Origin: Nakamurella silvestris
GTDB taxonomy: Bacteria > Actinomycetota > Actinomycetes > Mycobacteriales > Nakamurellaceae
Direction: 5' to 3'
DNA: 64,000 nt
Assembly: GCA_003576535.1 (NCBI GenBank)
Contig: QXCQ01000061.1
Coordinates: forward strand, 625 to 64,624
Shown here: one piece after another, positions 1-8,539 of the stretch
Numbering within the stretch: position 1 is the stretch's first letter
Layout of the letters: every line of letters begins with the position of its first letter
The notes under the pieces: model-generated
What the model saw: only the letters and a program-made list of their open reading frames with translations
What the model was told of the DNA's origin: nothing
Database searches by the model: none
Program-made: the position numbers and the translations under genes

Positions 1-1
1 C

Positions 2-409
2 TGCCGGCCTGGGGACACCCTGGTGGTGACGAAGCTGGACCGGTTGGCCCGCTCGATCCGGGACGCCTCGGCGATCGCCGATGAGCTGCAGGCGAAGAAG
101 GTGAAGCTGAGCCTGGGCGGCTCGGTGCACGACCCGGCGGACCCGTTGGGTCGGATGGTGTTTTCGATGATGGCCGTGTTCGCCGAGTTCGAGGCCGATC
201 TCGCCCGTATGCGTACCCGGGAAGGGATGCAGGCGGCGAAGGCGAAGGGTCGACTCCGCGGCCGGCAGCCCAAGCTCAAGCCCTCGACCGAGAAGACGCT
301 GGTCCAGATGTGGCACGCCGGTAGCCACACCCAGAAGGAACTGGCCGACATCTTCGGGGTCTCCCGGACCACCGTCATCCGAGCGGTGGCCCGGGCCGGA
401 GGCCACTGA
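2..409 (+). CDS. Serine recombinase (resolvase/invertase family), 5' end outside window
   Basis: This is the C-terminal 135 residues of a small serine recombinase; the frame is open to the window edge, so the start and the N-terminal catalytic serine are missing. The visible part begins with the conserved block GDTLVVTKLDRLARS of the catalytic domain, continues through the long E helix (region FSMMAVFAEFEADL, then RTREGM), and ends with a helix-turn-helix (KELADIFGVSRTTVIRAV) that would bind the crossover site. The family resolves plasmid multimers or mediates transposon cointegrate resolution; which applies cannot be decided from this fragment. Family assignment is firm. Confidence 0.9.
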   Translation, partial: CRPGDTLVVTKLDRLARSIRDASAIADELQAKKVKLSLGGSVHDPADPLGRMVFSMMAVFAEFEADLARMRTREGMQAAKAKGRLRGRQPKLKPSTEKTLVQMWHAGSHTQKELADIFGVSRTTVIRAVARAGGH

Positions 410-625
410 TCGAGTTCGAAGTTCTGACCCGTACGACCAGAGGAGTGAGCAACCGTGCGTGAGCATCCGAACACGTCCTGTCGCACTAACCCGATAGAGT
501 GGCAGCCACTAGTTTGTGGGTGGCGTTCAGGGGAGGGTGATCGGTGGCGGTCAGACGCGGCGGCAAGGGCGATGAGTCGCAGCTCGGGTTCGATTTTTTG
601 TGGGCGCAGAACGAGGAGACACGGG

Positions 626-1000
626 ATGAACAAGTACGGCAGGCTCGCACACGACCATTGGGAGAAGTTCCTGCCGACCCGGTTCGCCGAGATCCCGGCC
701 CCTTCGAGGGAGGAGTTCTTTTCGACCTTGGGGCAACAGGTGCAGGACCAGGTCTCGACGTTGAGCGAGGCCCTGGAGAGGGCCGACAGCCCGAACCCGG
801 AGTATCTGGCCGAGGTGGGCCGGTTGAACATGGCGAAGCTGATGGCGGAGGAGAAGATCCTGGCCGAGCTGGTGTACCTGCCCCCGGAGATCGAGGACGA
901 GGAAGAGGACGAGCCCCAGCAGCATCAGGCGCATCTGGAGTATCACCGGGATCTGCAGAGGATTCAGGACGAGTACTGGGAGGAAGAGGACGCGAGGTAG
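626..1000 (+). CDS. Small acidic plasmid protein of unknown function
   Basis: This 124-residue protein begins with MNKYGRLAHDHWEKF and has an acidic Glu/Asp-rich tail. The ATG is preceded by GAGGAG at ideal spacing, and third codon positions are strongly G/C biased in this frame only, so the overlapping frame-1 reading is a shadow here. From memory, similar proteins sit directly upstream of large methylase/helicase genes on actinobacterial plasmids, as here. Helical content is predicted to be high and no catalytic motif is visible. It may be an adaptor or inhibitor of the downstream enzyme, but that is only positional inference. Confidence 0.75.
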   Translation: MNKYGRLAHDHWEKFLPTRFAEIPAPSREEFFSTLGQQVQDQVSTLSEALERADSPNPEYLAEVGRLNMAKLMAEEKILAELVYLPPEIEDEEEDEPQQHQAHLEYHRDLQRIQDEYWEEEDAR

Positions 1001-1008
1001 CCGGCGCG

Positions 1009-4000
1009 GTCACGCCGGTTGCTGATCAGCAGCTCGTCCCGTCGGGGGCGAAGGCCCGGATCACCGCGAACCTGGCCGCGATCGGGGTGCTGCGTCTGAT
1101 CACCGCCGAGGGCCGGCCGGCCACCGCCGCGGAGCAGACCGTGCTGGCGGGGTGGTCGTCCTGGGGTGCGGTGCCGTTGGTGTTCGACGAGACCCGGGAT
1201 GAGTACCAAGCCGAACGGGCGCAGCTGCGAGAGGTGTTGACACCGCAGGAGTACACCGCGTCCCGGCGCACCACGATCAACGCCCACTACACCGACCCGG
1301 CCTACGTCGCGGCGATGTGGGAATCGCTGGCCGATCTCGGTTTCGCCGGCGGGAACGTCCTGGAACCGGGATGCGGATCCGGGACGTTCATCGGCCTGGC
1401 CCCCGAGCAGGCCCGGATGACCGGGGTGGAGCTGGACCCGATCACGGCCGGTATCGCTGGTGCCCTGTACCCGCAGGCCACTGTCCGGGCCGAATCGTTC
1501 GCCGATACCCGCTACCCGGCAGGGCATTTCGACGCGGTGATCGGGAACGTCCCGTTCGGGGACGTGGTGTTGCACGACAAACGCCACAACCCCGGCAAGC
1601 TGAGCATCCACAACCACTTCATCGTGAAGTCGCTGGCGTTGACCCGCCCCGGCGGCATGGTCGCGGTGTTGACGAGTTCGTTCACGATGGACTCCACCAA
1701 CCCGGCCGCGCGCCGGGAAATGTACGCCATGGCAGACCTTGTCGGCGCAGTCCGGTTGCCGACCGGGGCGCACCGGCGGACCTCGGGCACCGAGGTCGTC
1801 ACCGACATGCTCATCCTGCGCCGGCGGGAACCCGGCGCCGCCCCGGGGCCGGACGGGTGGGTGAGGACCCAGCCCCGCCGGGTCGATGACCACGTCGTCC
1901 GTATCAACGGGTACTACGCGGCGAACCCGGAGAAGATCCTGGGAACCCTGTCGGTCGGCACGGGCATGTACGGCAACGAAACCGTCCACGTCAGCGCCGA
2001 TCTCACCCAAACCGCAGGACAGGTCCGGGCAGCCCTGGAGGCCGTCGTAGGTGCGGCCCGGGAGCGCGGCGACACCTTCACCGGCCGCCAGGCCGAGGAG
2101 AGTTCCTCGCAGCCGGTGGCTTATGCGCCCGACACCGAGCACTGGACCGGGCACATCACCGCCCGCGAGGACGGAACGTTCACCGTCCTCACCGGGCGGG
2201 GAACCGAACCGCTACCGGTCCCACAGACCCAAACCCGGGAGCTGACCCGGCTCCTGGCCCTGCGAGATGCAACGGTGGCCCTGTTCGCGTTGGAGGCCGC
2301 CGACATCGAGGACACCCCGGAACTGACCGAGCTGCGGACCACGTTGGCCACCACCTACGCCGGGTACGTGCGCGAGTTCGGCCCGATCAACCGGTTCACC
2401 ACCCTGGTGAGCAAGACCAAGATCGACGAGGACACCGGGGAACCCAAGGTCACCCGCCGGGCACCGGCCGTGATGCGGTTCCTACGGGTGGATCCGTTCG
2501 GACCGCTGGTCAAGGCACTGGAGGTGTTCGACGAGTCCACCCAGACCGCGAAACCGGCCACACTGCTCACCGAGCGGGTCATCGCACCCCGCCCGCCGGT
2601 ACTCGGCGCCGACAACGCCGGCGACGCCCTGGCGTTGACGTTGAACGAGGTCGGCCGGGCCGACCTCACCCGGATCGCCGAGCTGCTCGGCGTAACCCCC
2701 GACGAGGCCCGCACCGAGCTGGGAACCCTGGTCTTCGACGACCCGGCCGGCGAGGGAATCATCCCGGCCACGGAGTACCTGTCGGGGAACGTGCGAACCA
2801 AACTCGACCAGGCCCGTGATGCCGTGGCATCACACCCACACCTCGCGGTGAACGTCACCGCCCTGGAAAAGGTGCTGCCGGTCGACCTCGGCGCGGACGA
2901 GATCACCCCGGCCATCGGGGCGGTCTGGATCAGCGACGACATCCACCGCCAGTTCCTCTCCGAGATCCTGAACGACCCCACGGTGAAGGTGTTCAACCCC
3001 GGCGGCACGATCTGGGCGGTCACCGCCAACGCCTACAGCCTGGCCGCGACGAACGAGTGGGGAACAGAGCGGCTGCCGGCACACAAGATCCTGCACAGGA
3101 TCTTGGAACAACGGCCGATCACGGTCACCGACGACATCGACGGCAAACGGGTCGTCAACGACACCGACACCGCCGCCGCCCGGGAGAAGGCCTCCCTGAT
3201 GCAGGACCGGTTCGCCGACTGGGTCTGGGAGGACCCGGCCCGCACCGCGCAGCTGACCCAGGAATACAACCGCCGGTTCAACTCCCTGGTGCTGCGCGAC
3301 TACTCCGATGAGGGAACACATCTGACCCTGCCTGGGCTGGCGAAGAACTTCACCCCCAGGCCGCACCAACTCGCCGCGGTCGCCCGGATGATCTCCGAAC
3401 CGGCGGTGGGTCTGTTCCACGAAGTCGGGGCCGGGAAGACCGCCGAGATGGTCATCGGCGCGATGGAACTACGCCGCCTGGGCATGGTGAACAAACCCGT
3501 CGTCGTGATCCCCAACCACATGCTCGAACAGTTCTCCCGGGAATGGCTGCAGCTCTACCCGCAGGCCCGGATCCTGGCCGCCTCGAGCGAGGACCTCGCC
3601 GGCGACAAACGCCGCGAGTTCGTCGCCCGGACCGCCACCAACGACTGGGACGCGGTCATCATGACCCGCACCGCGTTCCAGCGGATCGAGGTGTCATCGC
3701 AGTCCCAGAGCGCCTACCTGCAGGAGCGGACAGCGAACCACCGGGCGGTCCTGGAACGGGCAAAGACGGTCACCGCGGATTCCTCGTTCACGGTCAAACG
3801 GATCGAAAAAGCGATCCTGCAACAGGAAGAGAAGCAAAAACGCCTCCTGGACCACCCCACCGACCCCGGGTTGACGTTCGAGTCCGCCGGGATCGACTAC
3901 CTGATCGTGGACGAGGGCCACGACTACAAGAACCTGGCCACCGTCAGCAACATCCCCGACGCGGCGATCATGGGATCCCAACGGGCCTCCGACCTGCACA

Positions 4001-6060
4001 TGAAGACCGAGGTTCTGCGCAAGATCCACGGGAACCGGGTCATCACGATGGCCACCGCCACCCCGCTGGCGAACAGTGTCACCGAGGCCCACGTCGTGCA
4101 GCGCTACCTGCGCCCGGACCTACTTGCCGAGGCCGGGGTACTCGACTTCGACAACTGGGCCAACACGTTCGGCAAGGTCGTGTCCGAGCTGGAGATGAGC
4201 CCGACCGGCAGCGGGTACCGCACCAAGAGCCGCTTCGCCCGGTTCCAGAACGTCCCGGAGATGCTGCGCATGTGGCACGCCTTCGCGGACGTGAAGACCG
4301 CCGAGGACCTCCAACTACCGGTACCGGACCTGGCCATGCGCGCCGACGGGAAACGGTGGCCGGAAACGGTCGTCATCCCGCCCTCGGAAAGCCTGCTGGA
4401 CTACATCGCTCACCTGGGCGAACGGGTCGACCGGATGTCCGGGCGGGCCGAAAAGGGCGCCGACAACATGCTCCTGGTCACCACCGACGGCCGCAAGGCC
4501 GCCCTGGACCTCCGGCTGGTCGGCCGACACCGCCCACCGGACCAGGACCAAAAGGTCCAGGTCGTGGCCAAACGGGTCCTGGACATCTACCGGGCCACCG
4601 CCGGCAACGAGTACCTGGACGCCACCGGCGAGACCGCCCCGGAAAAGGGAGCGCTGCAGATCGTGTTCTGCGACCAGTCGACCCCGAACCCGGACCGGTG
4701 GAACTTCTACACCCAGCTCCGCCGGGACCTGGTCGACCAGGGCATCCCGTGGGAGAAGATCCGGTTCATCCACGAAGCCCGCAACGACACCGAGAAGGCC
4801 GCCCTGTTCGCCGCTGCCCGCTCCGGACACGTCGCAGTGCTCCTTGGGTCGACGGGGAAGATGGGCGTCGGTACGAACGTTCAGGCCCGCGCCGTGGCCC
4901 TGCACCACGTCGATTGCCCGTGGCGGCCGGCGGACCTCCAACAGCGGGACGGGCGGATCCTGCGCCAGGGAAATCAGAACCCCGAGGTCCAGATCGTCCG
5001 GTACACGGTGGAGCGGTCCTTCGATTCCTATTCCTGGCAGACCGTGGAACGCAAAGCGAAGTTCATCGCCCAGATCCTGCGCGGGAAGATCGACGTCCGG
5101 GAGATGGAAGACATCGGCGACGCCGCGATGGGCATGGCCGAGACGAAGGCCATCACCTCCGGGGACCCGTTGATCCTGGAGAAGGCCAACGCCGAAACCG
5201 ACGTCGCCCGACTGGAACGCCTGGCCCGAGCCCACCAACGGAACGTGTCCTCGGTCAGCTACCGGGCCCGGTCCGCCGACCACACCATCACCGCCGCCGA
5301 ACGGGATGAACCGGCCCTGCAGGCGGCGATCGAGAAGATGACCGACACCACCGGTGACCGGTTCGCCATGACCGTGGGCCGCAACAGGTACGACAACCGG
5401 GTTGACGCGGCCGAGCAACTGAACCTGCTCCTGCGCAGCGGGTTACGCCGCGACCTGCGCTCGGGGCAGGAAGACACCTACGGGGTGATCGCCCAGGTCG
5501 GCGGTCACCAGGTCATGGCCACCCAAGTTGCAGTGCCCCGGGCGTACCCGGATATCCGGTTCGAGCTCGTCGACGTCCCGAGGTCGACCTGGCACGTGAC
5601 GACCGAATTGTTGAGCAGCAGCATCGGGTTGGTTAGGCAGATCGAGAACCGGGTCGCCGGCCTGCCCGACACCCTCGCTAAGGTCCAGGACGAACGAACC
5701 GCGGCGATCCGGGAGGGCGAACAAGCACGGCTGGCCATGGGCAAACCCTTCCGCGGTGCCGACGAGCTGGCCCAAGCCCGGGAACGGTTATCCGCTGTGG
5801 TCGCGGAGATGGAAGCCAAATCCAAACCCCCGGCCCAGGTAGACCCCGACCCCGCCACTGGGGCCCCCGCGCTTCCCCCGGTGACCAGGACCGGGCAAGC
5901 ACGGCCCATCACCCGCAACCCCCGCATGGCACCGCAACCAGCGACCCAACGGACCCGCATGGACCGGATCGACCGCACACATCACCAGCCCGACACCAGC
6001 CCGGCACCGAGCCAGCACGAGATGCACCCCCAACCAGACACCGGGCTCACCCGCGGGTGA
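1009..6060 (+). CDS. Giant DNA methyltransferase-SNF2/DEAD-like helicase fusion
   Basis: A protein of about 1680 residues acting on DNA. The N-terminal part is an N6-adenine-type methyltransferase: SAM-binding motif EPGCGSG near residue 119 and the catalytic NxPF-type motif (NVPFG) near 180. A superfamily 2 helicase follows, with Walker A GAGKT near 807, a DEGH box near 968, motif III-like TATATPLANS, and motif VI QQRDGRILRQGN near 1310. Such proteins are common on actinobacterial plasmids and resemble restriction/modification or anti-restriction enzymes, but the role is unproven. The start is odd: the conserved N-terminus (VTPVADQQLVPSG) begins at a GTC codon at 1009. The only in-frame canonical starts are GTG 544, which would read through the overlapping upstream gene in a shadow frame, and GTG 1087, which removes conserved residues. 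The stop codon lies inside a copy of the dispersed palindrome, and another copy lies at 2816-2833. Confidence 0.88.
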   Translation, partial: VTPVADQQLVPSGAKARITANLAAIGVLRLITAEGRPATAAEQTVLAGWSSWGAVPLVFDETRDEYQAERAQLREVLTPQEYTASRRTTINAHYTDPAYVAAMWESLADLGFAGGNVLEPGCGSGTFIGLAPEQARMTGVELDPITAGIAGALYPQATVRAESFADTRYPAGHFDAVIGNVPFGDVVLHDKRHNPGKLSIHNHFIVKSLALTRPGGMVAVLTSSFTMDSTNPAARREMYAMADLVGAVRLPTGAHRRTSGTEVVTDMLILRRREPGAAPGPDGWVRTQPRRVDDHVVRINGYYAANPEKILGTLSVGTGMYGNETVHVSADLTQTAGQVRAALEAVVGAARERGDTFTGRQAEESSSQPVAYAPDTEHWTGHITAREDGTFTVLTGRGTEPLPVPQTQTRELTRLLALRDATVALFALEAADIEDTPELTELRTTLATTYAGYVREFGPINRFTTLVSKTKIDEDTGEPKVTRRAPAVMRFLRVDPFGPLVKALEVFDESTQTAKPATLLTERVIAPRPPVLGADNAGDALALTLNEVGRADLTRIAELLGVTPDEARTELGTLVFDDPAGEGIIPATEYLSGNVRTKLDQARDAVASHPHLAVNVTALEKVLPVDLGADEITPAIGAVWISDDIHRQFLSEILNDPTVKVFNPGGTIWAVTANAYSLAATNEWGTERLPAHKILHRILEQRPITVTDDIDGKRVVNDTDTAAAREKASLMQDRFADWVWEDPARTAQLTQEYNRRFNSLVLRDYSDEGTHLTLPGLAKNFTPRPHQLAAVARMISEPAVGLFHEVGAGKTAEMVIGAMELRRLGMVNKPVVVIPNHMLEQFSREWLQLYPQARILAASSEDLAGDKRREFVARTATNDWDAVIMTRTAFQRIEVSSQSQSAYLQERTANHRAVLERAKTVTADSSFTVKRIEKAILQQEEKQKRLLDHPTDPGLTFESAGIDYLIVDEGHDYKNLATVSNIPDAAIMGSQRASDLHMKTEVLRKIHGNRVITMATATPLANSVTEAHVVQRYLRPDLLAEAGVLDFDNWANTFGKVVSELEMSPTGSGYRTKSRFARFQNVPEMLRMWHAFADVKTAEDLQLPVPDLAMRADGKRWPETVVIPPSESLLDYIAHLGERVDRMSGRAEKGADNMLLVTTDGRKAALDLRLVGRHRPPDQDQKVQVVAKRVLDIYRATAGNEYLDATGETAPEKGALQIVFCDQSTPNPDRWNFYTQLRRDLVDQGIPWEKIRFIHEARNDTEKAALFAAARSGHVAVLLGSTGKMGVGTNVQARAVALHHVDCPWRPADLQQRDGRILRQGNQNPEVQIVRYTVERSFDSYSWQTVERKAKFIAQILRGKIDVREMEDIGDAAMGMAETKAITSGDPLILEKANAETDVARLERLARAHQRNVSSVSYRARSADHTITAAERDEPALQAAIEKMTDTTGDRFAMTVGRNRYDNRVDAAEQLNLLLRSGLRRDLRSGQEDTYGVIAQVGGHQVMATQVAVPRAYPDIRFELVDVPRSTWHVTTELLSSSIGLVRQIENRVAGLPDTLAKVQDERTAAIREGEQARLAMGKPFRGADELAQARERLSAVVAEMEAKSKPPAQVDPDPATGAPALPPVTRTGQARPITRNPRMAPQPATQRTRMDRIDRTHHQPDTSPAPSQHEMHPQPDTGLTRG
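2816..2833. repeat. Dispersed palindrome copy 1 (in helicase gene)
   Basis: The sequence GTGATGCCGTGGCATCAC has two perfect 8-bp inverted arms around a GT centre. It lies in frame inside the methylase/helicase gene and encodes R-D-A-V-A-S-H, the same reading frame used by all coding copies. Confidence 0.85.
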
Positions 6061-6074
6061 TGCCACGGCATCAC
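6057..6074. repeat. Dispersed palindrome copy 2 (overlaps stop codon)
   Basis: The sequence is GTGATGCCACGGCATCAC. Its first TGA (6058-6060) is the stop codon of the giant methylase/helicase gene, so the element forms the gene's 3' end. A second copy follows 16 bp later. Confidence 0.85.
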
Positions 6075-6090
6075 CTCACTCGACCGCCGG

Positions 6091-6108
6091 GTGATGCCAC
6101 GGCATCGC
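6091..6108. repeat. Dispersed palindrome copy 3 (degenerate right end)
   Basis: The left arm and core are intact (GTGATGCCACGGCATC), but the last two bases are GC instead of AC. With copy 2 it forms a tandem pair in the intergenic region before the small zinc-ribbon gene. Confidence 0.75.
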
Positions 6109-6148
6109 TTGGCAACCACGCAACCGCCCCCAGAAAGACGGAGACACC

Positions 6149-6379
6149 ATGACCACCTACGGAGTCCACGTACGCGAGCCGAAGATTCTTCCCTGCGGCA
6201 AGTGCGGCAAGTCCTCGGATTTCGTGCCCTCCAACATGAAGGGCATTCGACCCGGGAAGGCCGGCGAGGCGGCCAAGGAATTCGAGCAGTACGAATGTCA
6301 GACAGCGAGCTGTAAGGCGACCCTAGAGACCCCGCTCTACCGGACCTGCCCGCCGTCGGAGAGCGATCGCGAGGTCTGA
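6149..6379 (+). CDS. Small zinc-ribbon-like protein
   Basis: This 76-residue protein starts at ATG 6149 behind an AGACGGAGA ribosome-binding site. It has a CGKC knuckle near residues 16-19 and a later C-x4-C pair (CQTASC), a pattern consistent with a treble-clef or rubredoxin-like zinc site. It is probably a nucleic-acid-associated accessory protein. It converges on the DUF6338-like pair and is separated from it by a strong hairpin. No function can be assigned. Confidence 0.65.
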   Translation: MTTYGVHVREPKILPCGKCGKSSDFVPSNMKGIRPGKAGEAAKEFEQYECQTASCKATLETPLYRTCPPSESDREV

Positions 6380-6424
6380 CCGACCCGGTCTGCTGCCCTC
6401 CGCGCCGTTCGCCGCCTGTCCCGG

Positions 6425-6457
6425 GGCGAGGACCGCGCTGTCATTGCGGTCCTCGCC
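6425..6457. terminator. Bidirectional terminator between convergent genes
   Basis: A perfect 12-bp stem, GGCGAGGACCGC with its complement, encloses a 9-nt loop. It lies exactly between the ends of the convergent genes at 6379 (+) and 6463 (-), so it can serve both strands. There is no marked T-run, which is usual in high-GC actinobacteria. Confidence 0.75.
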
Positions 6458-6462
6458 ACGGT

Positions 6463-6633
6463 TCAACCGCCGGATGTAGGCGGCGGGGGCGGCGGTGTGG
6501 CCTTCGCCTTGCCGCCTGGTCCTGGTCCTACGGGGCCTTTGGGCATCACGGTGGGGGTTCCGCTCCCCGTGTGTTTCCCTTCTTTGCTGATTTTGTCTCC
6601 CGGCTGGCGCGGTGTGCCCCTTTTGCTGGTCAT
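6463..6633 (-). CDS. 56-residue basic/proline-rich peptide, overlapping partner of the DUF6338-like gene
   Basis: The peptide begins MTSKRGTPRQPGDKIS and ends in a run of six prolines before TSGG. The start codon overlaps the stop of the DUF6338-like gene as ATGA and has a perfect AGGAGG box 7 nt upstream, so translation is coupled. Lys/Arg-, Gly- and Pro-rich composition suggests an unstructured protein. The arrangement implies that it works with, or depends on, the membrane protein. Confidence 0.6.
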   Translation of the reverse strand: MTSKRGTPRQPGDKISKEGKHTGSGTPTVMPKGPVGPGPGGKAKATPPPPPPTSGG

Positions 6634-7307
6634 GTAGTTTCCTCCTGGATTTCAATGAGTTCGATCTCGTCCCAGCGCAAGAGTATGCCTCTCCGAGGAG
6701 TAGCGGGTTGGACCCTTCCGTCCGTGTCCAGTTCGAACTCGCCGTTCTCGTCGTCTATCAACAGCACGATGCTGAGGAAAAGGTCCTCCTTGTCTGCCAC
6801 CGCCGATGCTGACGAATTTCTGCCGCCCTGGGACCGTCCGTACAGCCCGCCGATCCAGGTGCCGGACTTCAACCTGATACGAACTAGGGCATGCATGCTT
6901 CCTGCCAAGTTCCACGCGTGGTCCCAGGCACGAGGATTCTGATTGCTACCCAGGAGCGCTTCGAGCTTGGGCCACTTCTTGAGAGCGCGGGCACAAGCCC
7001 ATCCGCCAAGGACCGGTATCATCACGTAGCCAACTGCGACAACTTGTACAGAGAACCAGCTGATACCCTCACCGCTTGATAGACGGCCAGACCTCACGTA
7101 CTTGTCGTAGAGGGCATATGCCAGTCCTGAGAGCAACGCCGCAAACACGACCGAGGCGGCAAGGAACCTGACCAGCCGGTCTCCGATCCCCGTGGCGAAA
7201 TGCCCGCCCAGCCGCTCGTAGGTGATGGTGTACAGCGCACCCGGCACCAGCGCGACGAGAGCGACAACGAGGGCTTGAAAGGTGGGGATCACCCGGTAAG
7301 TGTGCAC
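6630..7307 (-). CDS. DUF6338-like membrane protein
   Basis: A 225-residue protein with three N-terminal membrane segments (about residues 10-30, 45-66 and 82-104) and a soluble C-terminal domain ending in an acidic strand (DEIELIEIQEE). The segment PGALYTITYERLGG resembles the start of DUF6338 proteins as I remember them. That family is found on actinobacterial chromosomes and mobile elements and its function is unknown. It is transcribed away from the gene at 7426 and is translationally coupled to the 56-residue peptide. Confidence 0.65.
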   Translation of the reverse strand: MHTYRVIPTFQALVVALVALVPGALYTITYERLGGHFATGIGDRLVRFLAASVVFAALLSGLAYALYDKYVRSGRLSSGEGISWFSVQVVAVGYVMIPVLGGWACARALKKWPKLEALLGSNQNPRAWDHAWNLAGSMHALVRIRLKSGTWIGGLYGRSQGGRNSSASAVADKEDLFLSIVLLIDDENGEFELDTDGRVQPATPRRGILLRWDEIELIEIQEETT

Positions 7308-7425
7308 ATCCAGGCGTAGCTGCCCGACATGGGCCCGATCGGGCCTGATCTGGGGGTGGCCCGGCGGAGTTGCTTTCGAGGTGTTAGTTATGGTGGTCGC
7401 TCAGCCACGAGCGCAGGGATGCCAG

Positions 7426-8061
7426 ATGACCACAGCAACTTTGACAGAGACGTACACGTTGCGCTATCGCAGTGTCCAAAAGGCCGAATATAATCTGATG
7501 AGCAAGGGTCCGATTGTTGGTCTGGTCGGCCCTCAAACACGGCTCCCCAAAGGATCTATCGTCCGTCCCTACACTCTGCAAGACGTGGCGGCATTGCTAC
7601 TGCGCATCGACGATGCCCTTCAGCTGTGTGCCTACGTTGATCTGGTGTCCGGACGCGGGTTCCACACTGAGGCATACACGAGTCCAGAACTTAGGGAGGT
7701 TCGGCAGAACTCTCCCTTAGACATTGTGCTCAGCCTTGCGGGAGGTGCGTCCATTGTTGGTGGAGCTTTGTATATGGGTGCTGTGCGCTTCATAAAGCTC
7801 CGATCGCGATGGATTGAGTTAAAAAGACAGGAATCTGAGGCGGACTCCGAACAGAGGATTCGATTGGCCGAAACAGATTTGAAGCTTCTCCAGCTACAGA
7901 GGGTAACCATGGACATGGTTCGTTCCGAACAGGATCGGGGGCGGCTAATGCAGAGAGCTGACGGACAGTGGGCTGGGCTTGCAACCGTCCTCTGGACATC
8001 GGAGAGCATCTCGCTGACCGGCCCTGACGGCGAGGTCATCGCGTCGAGTGAAGGACAGTGA
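7426..8061 (+). CDS. Single-pass membrane protein, unknown
   Basis: This 211-residue protein is taken from ATG 7426, which follows GCAGGG; the frame is open further upstream but composition there is not coding-like. A soluble N-terminal half is followed by one hydrophobic segment (IVLSLAGGASIVGGALYMGAV) and then a charged, probably coiled-coil region rich in Glu, Arg and Gln. Codon use is less GC-biased than in neighbouring genes, which suggests a recent arrival. No known domain was recognised. Confidence 0.65.
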   Translation: MTTATLTETYTLRYRSVQKAEYNLMSKGPIVGLVGPQTRLPKGSIVRPYTLQDVAALLLRIDDALQLCAYVDLVSGRGFHTEAYTSPELREVRQNSPLDIVLSLAGGASIVGGALYMGAVRFIKLRSRWIELKRQESEADSEQRIRLAETDLKLLQLQRVTMDMVRSEQDRGRLMQRADGQWAGLATVLWTSESISLTGPDGEVIASSEGQ

Positions 8062-8094
8062 CCGGTACGCGCACCCGCTAGGCCGACCTGCTGC

Positions 8095-8120
8095 AAGGGT
8101 GATGCCACGGCATCACCCTT
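8095..8120. repeat. Dispersed palindrome copy 4 (extended 12-bp arms)
   Basis: The core GTGATGCCACGGCATCAC is at 8099-8116 and is extended to 12-bp arms by flanking AAGGG/CCCTT. It lies between two converging genes (stops at 8061 and 8173), where it could also act as a transcription terminator hairpin. Confidence 0.85.
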
Positions 8121-8172
8121 GAGAAACACTCGGAGAGGCCCCGTGTTGGGGCTCAACGAGCTGCTAAGGGTC

Positions 8173-8436
8173 TCAGTTCTGCTTTGTGGTGGCAGTGGTG
8201 GGGTTGTTCAGGGCGTCGAGGTTGAGGGTGCGGCCTTTGGTTTCGGCCCAGGTGGTGACGGTTGCGAGGTCCCAGATGCTTCCCATGGTCAGGACGGCGC
8301 GGGGTGGGGGGAAGTCGGGGTGTTTGGTGATCTGGGCGATCCGTTGTCTGGTGACGCCGAGAAGTGAGCAGAGTTCGGCGTTTCCGAGGAAGGTCTCCGA
8401 GGGCGTTTGAGTGGACACGTGTCTAGGGTACGACAT
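8173..8436 (-). CDS. Small helix-turn-helix regulator (AlpA/MerR-like)
   Basis: This 87-residue protein has a clear recognition-helix pattern (NAELCSLLGVTRQRIAQIT, then a wing-like FPPPRAVL and WDLATVTTWAETKGR), as in AlpA/excisionase or MerR-type N-terminal domains. It is divergent from the cassette promoter at 8463-8491, and the shared intergenic region is full of ACTAGT/GTGTCTAG half-sites. I infer that it represses its own gene and both cassette promoters. Confidence 0.75.
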   Translation of the reverse strand: MSYPRHVSTQTPSETFLGNAELCSLLGVTRQRIAQITKHPDFPPPRAVLTMGSIWDLATVTTWAETKGRTLNLDALNNPTTATTKQN

Positions 8437-8462
8437 GTACTAGACGGATGACTAGTTGACAC

Positions 8463-8491
8463 TTGACCACTAGTCATGTGTCAACTACACT
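8463..8491 (+). promoter_or_regulatory. Cassette promoter 1 with conserved hairpin leader
   Basis: TTGACC (8463-8468) and TACACT (8486-8491) are separated by 17 bp, an ideal sigma-70 promoter. Downstream, TACACTTGGGGTAGACGGGC and the following GGAG are identical to promoter 2, and a GGGCGG/CCGCCC hairpin (8502-8518) lies just before the ribosome-binding site. Confidence 0.75.
8469..8483. promoter_or_regulatory. Operator, copy A (ACTAGTCATGTGTCA)
   Basis: A 15-bp sequence that sits exactly between the -35 and -10 boxes of the first cassette promoter. The same 15-mer occurs at 10486-10500 and, inverted, at 10519-10533. Further half-sites (GTGTCTAG, GTACTAGAC, GACTAGTTGACAC) fill 8419-8462 next to the start of the divergent HTH gene. 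Confidence 0.65.
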
Positions 8492-8539
8492 TGGGGTAGA
8501 CGGGCGGAGACACCGCCCGGTCACCCCAGGGGGATGAAC

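Noticed and set aside
964-2154. 396-codon minus-strand open frame
   Set aside because: Antisense shadow of the methyltransferase domain, Gly/Arg/Val-rich and without motifs.
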